DNA of 8,599 bases from CAZQAA01 sp964591255 (GCA_964591255.1 CAZQAA010000020.1:1-8599); one strand, 5' to 3'; shown: positions 1 through 7,207, numbered from the stretch's first letter. The notes: generated by a model not told the origin, from the sequence alone. Numbers and translations are program-made.

Positions 1-1337
1 ACTGAGGTCTTTTGGACAAAACTCATTTTGTAATCGAAGCCCACGGCACCAAGCTCGTAGCGTTTCATGCCTCTGTCAATGGCATCATAGATGGTCTGAA
101 GATAGAGCAGGCGGCCAGCGCGAAGTTCATGGTATGCTGGATCAAGACCGGTAATGTACCCCTCCCTCCGAGGGCCTATATCAAAGCAGGAATGGACGGC
201 TATGCGCTTTCCCTGATACTTTGCAAAAAACAGCGTAAAAAAGCCCAAATCTGCCATGCTGCGCGAAATTAATCGGTGATAGTCGGCAGCCTGGCCACAG
301 ATTGCAGCTGAGCCATTGCCCCAGCGCAACAGGTGAAGTCGGATATAATCCTCAATGTCTTTGTCTGTTATTTCATGAGGCATAACAGTCTCAAAACCTG
401 CGCCTGCTTCCGAATACTTTTTCATATAGCGCCTGAAGTATCTCCGGGTAGAATAGCTCAGAGACATGAGATACTCTTCCCTCTTCTGGGGCAGCTCAAT
501 GTATGGATAGAGCATGGGGGAATTATGGAGCATGGAGTCGAATTTTTCAGCAAGGTCAGACAGATCCATGTTATCCTTCAGCTTAGGAAGAATATTTTGA
601 ATATCTTCTAAAATATCAGCCCTAGTGCGAGGAAACAGAAGGGCTTGTGGAGTGCATCTTTCCATTTTGGCAATGAGTTCAGACAGCCCTTCTATCTCTC
701 TTCCTGTTTTTTTGCACCTGGTTGAAATCTTTTCAAGGGTTGATGAGATTCCCTTCAGAGTCCAGGGCCACACCCCTCCTCTCTGGGAGCTGATGGCTTC
801 AAAGCCATCTATATTTTTCTTCTTGAGAGCAGCGATAGCCTGCCTCATGGCACTCAAGTTAGACGACTCTTCCGGGATATAACCAGCCCAGAATATGGAA
901 GCACCTTCCGTGAGCAGCTCTGAAGCTTTTTCCAGCATGGCACAAATTGCCTGTTCTCGCATGGAATGAGCCACTACAAGATCCTGAAATGGATGAAGTA
1001 CGTAATCTCCTGCCAGGGTAATGATGCGGAGTTCATCCTGCCCAGCAGGAATTTTCAGGACATATTGAACCAGTGGGACAAATCCGCATAGTTTTGAATG
1101 GTCCCTGGCAATTAGAAGGAAAAATTTTTCCAGGCGGCTCTGAACACCAAGAAAATTTTTCCCGCGCTTAAAAGAAAAAAGCTCACTTGTTTCCGGCCTG
1201 AATGTTTTCCACCAGGCAAGGGGCATATGTAGGTACTGGAACGGCAAAGGTGCGTCTTCTCTGCGTGCCAGCTCAATGCACGAAGATGTCACGGCCTTAA
1301 TATCCCCAGGAGATGTAAGCAGCTCTGAGGTGATCAT
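1..1337 (-). CDS. FemAB/CelD-like GNAT acyltransferase, exosortase-cluster associated (C-terminus off window)
   Basis: The frame is open from an ATG at 1337-1335 to the left edge, giving 445 codons without a stop; the C-terminus is cut off. The protein resembles the BcsL/CelD and FemAB-type acyltransferases (Acetyltransf_6, two GNAT-like halves). Residues about 75-120 carry a first-half pattern, LLIARDHSKLCGFVPLVQY then HPFQDLVVA. A charged, probably helical linker follows at about 195-265. The second GNAT half starts near TRRYFRRYMKKYSEAG (about 300-315) and ends with GYITGLDPAYHELRAGRLL and YELGAVGFDYKMSF. These enzymes pass an acyl or aminoacyl group to an amine; the substrate here is unknown. 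The start overlaps the decarboxylase stop in ATGA, so translation is probably coupled. FemAB-like proteins are recurrent members of exosortase A clusters. The protein exceeds 445 residues, apparently long for the family. The fold is fairly sure, the substrate is not. Confidence 0.82.
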   Translation of the reverse strand, partial: MITSELLTSPGDIKAVTSSCIELARREDAPLPFQYLHMPLAWWKTFRPETSELFSFKRGKNFLGVQSRLEKFFLLIARDHSKLCGFVPLVQYVLKIPAGQDELRIITLAGDYVLHPFQDLVVAHSMREQAICAMLEKASELLTEGASIFWAGYIPEESSNLSAMRQAIAALKKKNIDGFEAISSQRGGVWPWTLKGISSTLEKISTRCKKTGREIEGLSELIAKMERCTPQALLFPRTRADILEDIQNILPKLKDNMDLSDLAEKFDSMLHNSPMLYPYIELPQKREEYLMSLSYSTRRYFRRYMKKYSEAGAGFETVMPHEITDKDIEDYIRLHLLRWGNGSAAICGQAADYHRLISRSMADLGFFTLFFAKYQGKRIAVHSCFDIGPRREGYITGLDPAYHELRAGRLLYLQTIYDAIDRGMKRYELGAVGFDYKMSFVQKTS

Positions 1338-2569
1338 GCCCTGATGATTACTTCCTTTGGAGGTGGATGGCTGAGAAACAGCTGAGGGCTGGCGGAAAAT
1401 CCGTATGCACCTGACTGCATTACGGCTATGATATCACCAGGCTGAGCCTCTGGGATATCAACAAACCCGAATGTATCAAGCGGGGTACAGAGCGGACCTG
1501 CCACATGAACTTTTTCTATGGGTGCATCTTGCCGGTTTACCACAGTTATGGGCATTGGACGCCTGACAAGACTCTGGCCCAGATTGCCCGATGCAGCCAG
1601 ATGGTGATGCATTCCCCCATCAATAATGAGAAAGACCTCTTTCCTGGAGATCTTTCGATAAAGAACCTTTGAAAGATAGACTCCGCACTCCCCCACGAGA
1701 AACCGGCCCAGTTCCAAAATAAATCTGGGGCTGCCAAGCAGGGGGGCATATTGAGTGAGGAGTTTGTCAAGCCCGGTTCCAAGGGTTGGAAGGTCTAGGT
1801 CAAGATCATGGGCAAAATATGGGATGCCGAATCCACCACCCATGTTCACCTGCTGCATAGCCACCCCTGTTTTTTTTGATAGAGACACGGCATATTCGAG
1901 GATATTGTCAAAGGTCTGGAGAAGCTCCTCTGCTTTTAGGTTCTGGCTGCCGGCAAAGATATGCAATCCTTTGAAGTTTATCATGTTTGCAGAGGCCATT
2001 GCGCTTACAAGTGCAGGGGCCCTGTCGCTGTCCACTCCGAATTGTTTGGGGCCCCCGCCCATCTTCATACCTGACTGGGAGAGATCAAAATCAGGATTTA
2101 CCCGCACGGCAAGATTGGCCGGCTTTTTGAGACGTGTACAGATTGCCTTGATAGTCTCATACTCAGGTTCACTCTCAACACTGATACAGCCTATTTCGTT
2201 GGCTATGGCATACTCCAGCTCTTCAGGTGTTTTCCCGGGCCCGGCAAAGCTGATCAAGGTGGGAGAGATGCCTAAGCTGATGACGCGCTCTATTTCGCCG
2301 GCGGAGGCGACATCAAAACCATCATAAAGCCCGTTCATGATGCTCAGCATCTCCAGGTTAGGATTGGCCTTTACCGCAAAGTATATATGGAGAAAGGGGG
2401 GCAGGGTCTCACGGAGTAACCGGTGCCTTTTCCTGATGATCTCTTCAAAATAGATGTAAACAGGAGTGCCGTAACGCTTGGCAAGTTCAGACAGAGTCTT
2501 CTTGCCAACGGATAGCTCACTTCCTTTACGAGTAAAATGGTTCAGGGCTGATTCAAGGGCATGATTCAT
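1334..2569 (-). CDS. Pyridoxal-dependent decarboxylase, exosortase A system-associated
   Basis: This 411-residue protein is a fold-type III (alanine racemase-like barrel) PLP decarboxylase, related to diaminopimelate and ornithine decarboxylases. The PLP-binding lysine is K67 in YFAVKANPN. The barrel motifs HIFAGSQ (203-209), GGGFGIPY (244-251) and ELGRFLVGECG (286-296) follow. The C-terminal domain has DGGMHHHLAASG (317-328), the catalytic-cysteine motif GPLCTPLDTFG (C361) and SGAYGFSASPQLF (386-398). Length and the HHHLAASGN and GPLCTPLD signatures fit the exosortase A-associated subfamily, whose substrate is not known. It should release CO2 from an amino acid, or from an amino acid held on a carrier, to leave an amine. 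No Shine-Dalgarno sequence precedes the ATG at 2569-2567, but no in-frame alternative start lies before the upstream stop. That ATG overlaps the stop of a 21-residue short ORF. The stop overlaps the acyltransferase start. Confidence 0.93.
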   Translation of the reverse strand: MNHALESALNHFTRKGSELSVGKKTLSELAKRYGTPVYIYFEEIIRKRHRLLRETLPPFLHIYFAVKANPNLEMLSIMNGLYDGFDVASAGEIERVISLGISPTLISFAGPGKTPEELEYAIANEIGCISVESEPEYETIKAICTRLKKPANLAVRVNPDFDLSQSGMKMGGGPKQFGVDSDRAPALVSAMASANMINFKGLHIFAGSQNLKAEELLQTFDNILEYAVSLSKKTGVAMQQVNMGGGFGIPYFAHDLDLDLPTLGTGLDKLLTQYAPLLGSPRFILELGRFLVGECGVYLSKVLYRKISRKEVFLIIDGGMHHHLAASGNLGQSLVRRPMPITVVNRQDAPIEKVHVAGPLCTPLDTFGFVDIPEAQPGDIIAVMQSGAYGFSASPQLFLSHPPPKEVIIRA

Positions 2570-2662
2570 TTTTGGGGGACTCGGATGAACACAAGATTAA
2601 ATCTCCGCATAATACTTGCGGATGCTCTCATTTTGACAATATACCTTTGATAGGACTTTGAG
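2570..2662 (-). other. 93-bp gap between ligase and decarboxylase genes
   Basis: This is the largest gap in the window. On the minus strand it holds a 21-codon ORF (2566-2631) whose TGA lies in the ATGA of the decarboxylase start, a perfect 6-bp inverted repeat (2604-2622), and a weak promoter-like pair, TTGTCA (2634-2639) and TATTAT (2609-2614), spaced 19 bp. The frame of the ligase also stays open for 21 codons after its TAG, to a TAA at 2597-2599. None of these is compelling alone. The stretch may simply be an untranslated spacer. Confidence 0.4.
2604..2622 (-). repeat. Small inverted repeat (6-bp stem, 7-nt loop) upstream of the decarboxylase gene
   Basis: The arms TCCGCA (2604-2609) and TGCGGA (2617-2622) on the plus strand are perfect reverse complements around a 7-nt loop. 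No U-run follows on the transcribed side, so it does not look like an intrinsic terminator. It could be a minor RNA hairpin 35 nt before the decarboxylase start, or chance. Confidence 0.35.
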
Positions 2663-4252
2663 CTATATGCTTTTCAAGATCTGCATTCGTCTGTGTTTTT
2701 CTTTGTCCAATACTTGCCTTCTTATGGCTGCACGATCCAGTTTGCCGCTGGTATTCTCCGGTAATCGATCCCAGATTATTATTTTTTGAGGCACCATATA
2801 CGGAGGCATGTTCTTACGGCAAAAGGTCAGGATATCCTGTTCTGTGCTTTTATTATTTACCAGTGACAGCACCACACATACCGCCTGACCATAAATATCA
2901 TGTGGAATTCCCAAGGCTACCACCTGAGACACCATCCCCGAGCCATATAAAACTTCCTCGACTTCTGTTGGGCTAATGCGGTTGCCGGCACTCTTTATCA
3001 TCTCATCTTTTCGGCCTTGAAAATAGAGAAAACCTTCTTCATCGATTTTGACGTAATCGCCTGAATATACAACAGTTTCATCAATGGTAACGCCTGACAA
3101 TTGTAATGGATTCTTTCTGAAGCGCTCCCTTGTGGCTTCATGGTCTTGCCAGTATCCCTGTGCTACCAGTACACCCCGATGAACAAGCTCGCCGGTTTCT
3201 CCAGGCCCTACCGGTTGGTCTTCAGGGTCCAGAATCATGATTTCCTCTCCCGGAACAGCCTTCCCTATGGAATCAGGACGCTGATCAACCATAGAGGGAT
3301 CAAGATATGTTGAACGAAAAGCCTCTGTAAGCCCATACATTAGATAGATATTGGCATCTGGAATCCGGCGGCGCAGCTCTCTTACACCATCCACCGGGAT
3401 TGCCCCGCCTGAATTGGTGATATATCTCAAGGACTGCATACTGTCTCCCCAAGGTATCTGCAAAAGCTGGATCCATGTGGTTGCCACTGCAGCAAGCCCG
3501 GTAATCCTATATTTTTCAACCATCTTGATAATGTCCTTGGGGAAAAGGTAATCAAAGAGTACAAGCTCTGCATACTTAAGAAACGACATGGTAAGCTGGT
3601 TCAGCCCATAGTCAAATCCAAACGTAAGGATACTGAGCAGCCTGTCGTCTTCGGTGATCTTCAGATATTCAGAAACTATGCGGGCCCCTGAGATGATATT
3701 ACGGTGACTGAGAACCACCCCTTTTGGTTGGCCAGTGGAGCCTGAAGTGTACAAGATCGAAGCGATATCAGAGGCAATGCATGATGGGGAGGCTGGCAGT
3801 TGGACATCTGGCAAGGTTGCCTCGTTCCAGCTGATTACAGGACATCCTGGATCAAGGCTTTCCGGAGTATCCACGGTAATAACTGCTTTGAGTCTTCGAA
3901 GCTTACCCTTAAAAGCTGCCAGGCGAGATGAAGTTGTAATAAGGAGGGTGGCCTGACAGTGATCAACTATGTAAAGTGCCTGAGCCGATGTGGATAGCCT
4001 GCGAATTGGAACAAAGACAGCACCTGCCAGCGATATGGCAAAGATTGAGATTACTTTTTCAGGGCGTTTCTCTAAATATACACAAACCCTGTGGCCTTTA
4101 TCTACTCCGAGACGTGACAAGGTAGCTGCCAGCCTTTGAGCCTGCATATAAATTTCCTTGTATGTAAGGGCTTCATTCTTGTAAATTAACGCCCTTTTAT
4201 CAGGCCTGTTGGTAGCTGCCCTTTTGAGGAGATCACCTACAGCATGAATCAT
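2663..4252 (-). CDS. Acyl-CoA ligase (AMP-forming), exosortase A system-associated
   Basis: This 529-residue protein belongs to the ANL superfamily of adenylating enzymes. It activates a carboxylic acid as acyl-AMP and then passes it to a thiol of CoA or of a carrier protein. The core motifs are present in order: the phosphate loop ILYTSGSTGQPKGVV (166-180), YLMYGLTEA (303-311), the ribose-binding SGD (397-399), the hinge motif GRKDEMIKSAGNRISPTEVE (413-432), and C-terminal NTSGKLDR with the expected catalytic lysine K504. It thus looks catalytically intact, and its length matches the exosortase-associated ligase family. The ACP encoded three genes upstream makes loading of the acyl group onto ACP plausible (inference). 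The ATG at 4252-4250 has a GGAAAG ribosome-binding site 8 nt upstream. A 38-bp gap separates it from hydrolase 1 and 93 bp follow before the decarboxylase. The true acyl substrate cannot be read from the sequence. Confidence 0.93.
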   Translation of the reverse strand: MIHAVGDLLKRAATNRPDKRALIYKNEALTYKEIYMQAQRLAATLSRLGVDKGHRVCVYLEKRPEKVISIFAISLAGAVFVPIRRLSTSAQALYIVDHCQATLLITTSSRLAAFKGKLRRLKAVITVDTPESLDPGCPVISWNEATLPDVQLPASPSCIASDIASILYTSGSTGQPKGVVLSHRNIISGARIVSEYLKITEDDRLLSILTFGFDYGLNQLTMSFLKYAELVLFDYLFPKDIIKMVEKYRITGLAAVATTWIQLLQIPWGDSMQSLRYITNSGGAIPVDGVRELRRRIPDANIYLMYGLTEAFRSTYLDPSMVDQRPDSIGKAVPGEEIMILDPEDQPVGPGETGELVHRGVLVAQGYWQDHEATRERFRKNPLQLSGVTIDETVVYSGDYVKIDEEGFLYFQGRKDEMIKSAGNRISPTEVEEVLYGSGMVSQVVALGIPHDIYGQAVCVVLSLVNNKSTEQDILTFCRKNMPPYMVPQKIIIWDRLPENTSGKLDRAAIRRQVLDKEKHRRMQILKSI

Positions 4253-4290
4253 CTAAAAAACTTTCCGTCATTATATATCCATGGCTGGAA

Positions 4291-5157
4291 TCACGATGAA
4301 ACCATTTGATCTAGTAATTGCAGGGTAAGAGAGAACATTTTATCCCTTGCATCAGGATCAACGAAGGTGTGATCTGCCCCCTGAACCATAAAGTTCGAAA
4401 CCTTGCCAGTTTTATAGTCCTGTTTGAGCTCTTTATGTTTTTTCAACTCGTCTAGAAAGTTGGACGCTACGATATCATTGGTGCTCAGTATTATCCTGAC
4501 CGGTCCAGGAAATTTATGAAGGCTCCTAAATACCTTGCGTGGCAAATTGGACAGGGCCCCGCCTTCCCTGTCCTCGTGTTTCTGCTTAGATATAAAATTT
4601 GCCGATTTGAGATATGCCCATAGAGATGAGAAGCTATCGCGAAAATCCAGCTGAAACCGGAGGAGCTTTCCCAAAAAATCCTTATCAAACAAACGATTCC
4701 AATAATAATGTCTGAAAGTTGAACGAGCCAGTCCTTCGTCAGTTAGAATCAAGGGATTACAAAGTATCATACCGCTGATATCATGAGAGTGGGCAGCACA
4801 ATACAACGCGGTTGCAGTGGCTCCGTCGCATAAAGACCAAAATACTATCTTCATATCAGGGGAATATCTTTTTTGCAGAAATGAAACTGCTGCAGCTATT
4901 GAAGGTCCTGCGCCGCTAAAACCAACAAACCTCCCTTCGCTGTCTCCCATGCCCTCGTAATCAAAACGCATGGTTGGAATCCCGTGTCCAGACAAAAACC
5001 TGCTTAGTTGAACATACAAACGGTGGGCACCGGCCCGTATCTGGGGACCACCTGTAACTATTATCACGATAAAATGGGAACATTTGATGCCAGGCGGCAT
5101 GTGGACAATGCCATACAATCTGTGGTGACCACACAAGAACTGAACAGCCTCCTCCAT
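4291..5157 (-). CDS. Hydrolase 1, exosortase A system-associated (alpha/beta hydrolase fold)
   Basis: This 288-residue alpha/beta-hydrolase-fold protein matches the exosortase-associated hydrolase 1 family. Typical signatures are TGGPQIRAGAHRLYVQLSRF (35-54) and MRFDYEGMGDSEGRF (63-77). At the nucleophile elbow it has FWSLCDGATA, with cysteine C110 in place of the usual serine. Candidates for the acid and base are D228 in STNDIVA and H263 in GADHTF, so a Cys-Asp-His triad looks complete. Such enzymes act on esters, thioesters or dienelactone-like substrates; a thioesterase or acyltransferase on ACP- or CoA-bound intermediates would suit the context but is inference. The ATG at 5157-5155 has a GAGG ribosome-binding site 9 nt upstream. 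It lies 23 bp after hydrolase 2, as the two normally occur close together in these clusters. No signal peptide is visible, so it is expected in the cytoplasm. Confidence 0.9.
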   Translation of the reverse strand: MEEAVQFLCGHHRLYGIVHMPPGIKCSHFIVIIVTGGPQIRAGAHRLYVQLSRFLSGHGIPTMRFDYEGMGDSEGRFVGFSGAGPSIAAAVSFLQKRYSPDMKIVFWSLCDGATATALYCAAHSHDISGMILCNPLILTDEGLARSTFRHYYWNRLFDKDFLGKLLRFQLDFRDSFSSLWAYLKSANFISKQKHEDREGGALSNLPRKVFRSLHKFPGPVRIILSTNDIVASNFLDELKKHKELKQDYKTGKVSNFMVQGADHTFVDPDARDKMFSLTLQLLDQMVSS

Positions 5158-5180
5158 TTTCTACTGCCTCAATATCGGAT

Positions 5181-6023
5181 TCACCTGAAGTTATGCAGCC
5201 ATTGCAGGGTAATATCAGCTGCCTTTTTGCATTCCCACTGCCAGTAACGATCCCAGAATGGCTCAGATATCAGATGACGCATATCCACTGAAATACCCGC
5301 CTCCTCAATACGCCGCACATATTTCCTTATGGTAAAGGCAGGCTGCTCCATTACGGAAACGGAAAGAACCAGCATGGGAGCTGGAGGAATAATTTTTGCG
5401 GGCTTGCTGCCTATTTTTCGGAAACTGTCATAAAGCCTCAGAGATACTGGATATCCCATGACATAAACCAGACCGTCTCGAAAAAGCCCTTTATAAGGAT
5501 CGGTAACGGTATCAGATTTTATGCCCCTTGAAATCTCTGAACTTATCAAGTTCCTCATGAATTGGGCAATATGGACGGTAAAATCCACTACTGGCTGCCA
5601 AAGGATCAGGCCACACAGATCATGCTTGCCAAGTTCGGTATTCAAGAGAGCCAAACCGGCCCCCATTCTAAGCCCCCAGAAAAGAAACCGGGGAACACCG
5701 GTTTCCTTGCGGAAAATTTTTACGGCCGCATCAAGATCATCGAGCCAATCTTCAATGACTACCGATTGCAAATCGCCTTCGCTATCACCGCAACCACTGA
5801 AGTCGAAACGCATAACAGGAAAACCTGCAGAGGCAAACTGTCTTGACGCACCTGCAATAACAGAATGCGACATGTTCTTTTCTTCAGCAAAAGGATGACA
5901 GTATATAATACCGGTGGAGGCCGGGACCTTGTCTGAATAATGCAAAAAGCCGAGAAGATATTGGTTTTGCGATCCGGGGAAGAAGAACATCTTTTCTCTC
6001 AAGGTATTAACTTGAGTAGTCAT
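5181..6023 (-). CDS. Hydrolase 2, exosortase A system-associated (alpha/beta hydrolase fold, probable non-canonical site)
   Basis: This 280-residue alpha/beta-hydrolase-fold protein matches the exosortase-associated hydrolase 2 family: GIIYCHPFAEEKNMS (38-52), GFPVMRFDFSGCGDSEGD (67-84) and FWGLRMGAGLAL (115-126). At the nucleophile elbow the middle residue of GLRMG is R119, not Ser, Cys or Asp. The C-terminal stretch where the base histidine would lie reads LISEPFWDRYWQW, without an obvious histidine. A usual Ser-His-Asp triad is therefore not visible; from memory the family shares this GLRxG elbow, so it looks inherited rather than a local mutation. It may be a partner or binding protein for hydrolase 1 (inference). 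No Shine-Dalgarno sequence precedes the ATG at 6023-6021. A 7-codon ORF (6020-6043) ends in its ATGA, which might help reinitiation. The ACP gene ends 43 bp upstream. Confidence 0.88.
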   Translation of the reverse strand: MTTQVNTLREKMFFFPGSQNQYLLGFLHYSDKVPASTGIIYCHPFAEEKNMSHSVIAGASRQFASAGFPVMRFDFSGCGDSEGDLQSVVIEDWLDDLDAAVKIFRKETGVPRFLFWGLRMGAGLALLNTELGKHDLCGLILWQPVVDFTVHIAQFMRNLISSEISRGIKSDTVTDPYKGLFRDGLVYVMGYPVSLRLYDSFRKIGSKPAKIIPPAPMLVLSVSVMEQPAFTIRKYVRRIEEAGISVDMRHLISEPFWDRYWQWECKKAADITLQWLHNFR

Positions 6024-6066
6024 GATGATATGTGTTCAGCCATGGACAGCCAAGAACCAATCAAAA

Positions 6067-6315
6067 TTACTGCTCTACTTTTTCGGCTACGAGTTTGACC
6101 AGACTTGCCGGAGTTTCAAATGCCTCAGCAGAGAGTTCGTCGTCACTGAATACAAATCCAAAATGTTCCTCGATCGCAACGATCAGATTGGTCACCGCAA
6201 GTGAATCCAGGAGATTTCCTACCAAAGGATAGTCATCTGGCAATGGAGCCGGGACAATACCCTCGCCCACAGTACTGGTTATTATCTGCTTAACTTCTTC
6301 CTCCAATTTAGACAT
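6067..6315 (-). CDS. Acyl carrier protein, exosortase-cluster associated
   Basis: This 82-residue acidic protein has the acyl carrier fold. NLLDSLAVTNLIVAIEEHFG (34-53) holds the phosphopantetheine attachment site S38 in the D-S-L motif, and helix II continues to EEHFGF. Length is typical for a stand-alone ACP. The prosthetic arm would carry an acyl intermediate for the ligase, hydrolases and acyltransferase encoded downstream (inference from context). Fatty-acid ACPs usually sit beside fab genes, so this copy is likely dedicated to the exosortase-linked pathway. The ATG at 6315-6313 has a strong ribosome-binding site, the best in the window with that of the lipoprotein gene, which suggests high translation. 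The lipoprotein stop lies 30 bp upstream and hydrolase 2 begins 43 bp downstream. Confidence 0.92.
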   Translation of the reverse strand: MSKLEEEVKQIITSTVGEGIVPAPLPDDYPLVGNLLDSLAVTNLIVAIEEHFGFVFSDDELSAEAFETPASLVKLVAEKVEQ

Positions 6316-6326
6316 TTCCTCCCTCC
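6316..6326 (-). promoter_or_regulatory. Strong ribosome-binding site of the ACP gene
   Basis: On the minus strand GGGAGGGAGGAA directly precedes the ATG. The GGAGG copy at 6322-6326 is 6 nt from the start codon; a second overlapping copy at 6318-6322 is too close to be the main site. It fixes the ATG at 6315 as the start. Confidence 0.75.
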
Positions 6327-6345
6327 CAAGATAAATATTCTTAAA

Positions 6346-7200
6346 TCAGGATGATATTCTGGAAAGAAAATACAATAATTGTTCTGCAATGATTCTACGG
6401 CCTTTCTCATTCAAATGGCCACCATCATCCGTATATTCAGGAACCAGGGAATAAAATACTTCTCCTCCGGAAGAGAAACAGCTGCGGTTTCCATCTGGAT
6501 AGGTAGATTCGAATTTTGCCAGGTCGAACAATGGTTCCTTACCTGTATATTTTTCCCTGAGCATCTCATTAAACTTATTGCGGGCTATATTGTGGCTGTC
6601 ATCAAAAAAACCATCCTTTTTCCCCAGAAGTCTTTTGATATAAGCCTTGATGCCTGATTTATTCCTGCGGAGAAGAGGCACTGTAACATGAACAAGTTTT
6701 AGATCCGGAAATCTCTTGTGTAATTCTTCCATCTTTTCAGCATAATAATCAAAAAGTTCATTTATATCGGTAGTTGAAGTAATATCCACGAAACAGAACT
6801 TCAATAATGCCATGTTGGCTGTAGCTCCAATGCCACTGGTCATGGCTTTTACAAAGTCATCGATCTTGGTCTTTGGAAAATCATTTTTGCCAATTGCTGA
6901 ATGATAAAATCCCGGTTTCTTAAGAGGGCCAAACTCTTTAAGTCTTATTATGTTCAATTCAAACTTGGGATCTTCTGCGGCTAGTTCTTTCAAGCCTTCA
7001 ATAATATTGTTTCCTACGGATTGATGTCCAAAAAATATCTTTTGTTTCCGTAACTGCTCCAGGGCGTCCGGGGCCAGCTCGCTTATTTTGTGAAATTTTA
7101 TCTTTGCACATTTCATGTCCGTGTTTCCTCCGTCACATGAGATGAATATAAGAGAAGATAAAAGTAAGCCCGTAAAAAAGAATAATATTCTTGATATCAC
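6346..7200 (-). CDS. Predicted lipoprotein with SGNH/GDSL-hydrolase-like motifs
   Basis: From the GTG at 7200-7198 the protein has 284 residues. That start is chosen because GGAGG (7206-7210) lies 5 nt upstream and it yields a compact signal peptide, MISRILFFFTGLLLSSLIF; the longer frame from a TTG at 7221 adds seven charged residues before it. The signal ends in a lipobox-like FISC with lipidated C22, followed by D23, an Asp at +2 that in enterobacteria favours retention in the inner membrane. The mature part has IFFGHQSVGNN (candidate nucleophile S61), a long middle region, and DGGHLNEKG near the C-terminus with D259 and H262 spaced as the Asp-x-x-His of SGNH hydrolases. A role in adding or removing acyl groups on polymer or protein is inferred. 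It lies between epsI (22 bp after its stop) and the ACP gene. Family assignment rests on motifs only. Confidence 0.72.
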   Translation of the reverse strand: MISRILFFFTGLLLSSLIFISCDGGNTDMKCAKIKFHKISELAPDALEQLRKQKIFFGHQSVGNNIIEGLKELAAEDPKFELNIIRLKEFGPLKKPGFYHSAIGKNDFPKTKIDDFVKAMTSGIGATANMALLKFCFVDITSTTDINELFDYYAEKMEELHKRFPDLKLVHVTVPLLRRNKSGIKAYIKRLLGKKDGFFDDSHNIARNKFNEMLREKYTGKEPLFDLAKFESTYPDGNRSCFSSGGEVFYSLVPEYTDDGGHLNEKGRRIIAEQLLYFLSRISS

Positions 7201-7207
7201 TTTTTCC
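7177..7207 (-). repeat. Direct repeat copy A, at the start of the lipoprotein gene
   Basis: This 31-nt stretch matches 7831-7862 except for one substitution and one 1-nt indel. On the plus strand both begin AAAGAATAATAT and end TTTTTCC, with TCTTGATATCA between. It covers the GTG start codon and the first codons of the lipoprotein gene. Because of the indel the two copies leave a shared I-S-R in different reading frames, so the likeness is of DNA rather than protein. Confidence 0.8.

Noticed and set aside
1755..2327. 190-codon open frame on the plus strand
   Set aside because: It lies opposite the decarboxylase, has a composition rich in Ser, Arg and Pro, and no family motif; it is an antisense shadow.
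2609..2639. Internal promoter before the decarboxylase gene
   Set aside because: TTGTCA and TATTAT are 19 bp apart, longer than usual, and AT-rich gaps give such pairs by chance; not listed as a promoter.
5521..5898. Plus-strand open frames of 94-125 codons opposite hydrolase 2
   Set aside because: They are antisense to a well-supported gene and their translations show no recognisable domain.
4291..6023. Recent tandem duplication of the two hydrolase genes
   Set aside because: The proteins share only the fold and the GDSEG-type loop; their elbows and C-termini differ, and they belong to two separate families that normally co-occur.
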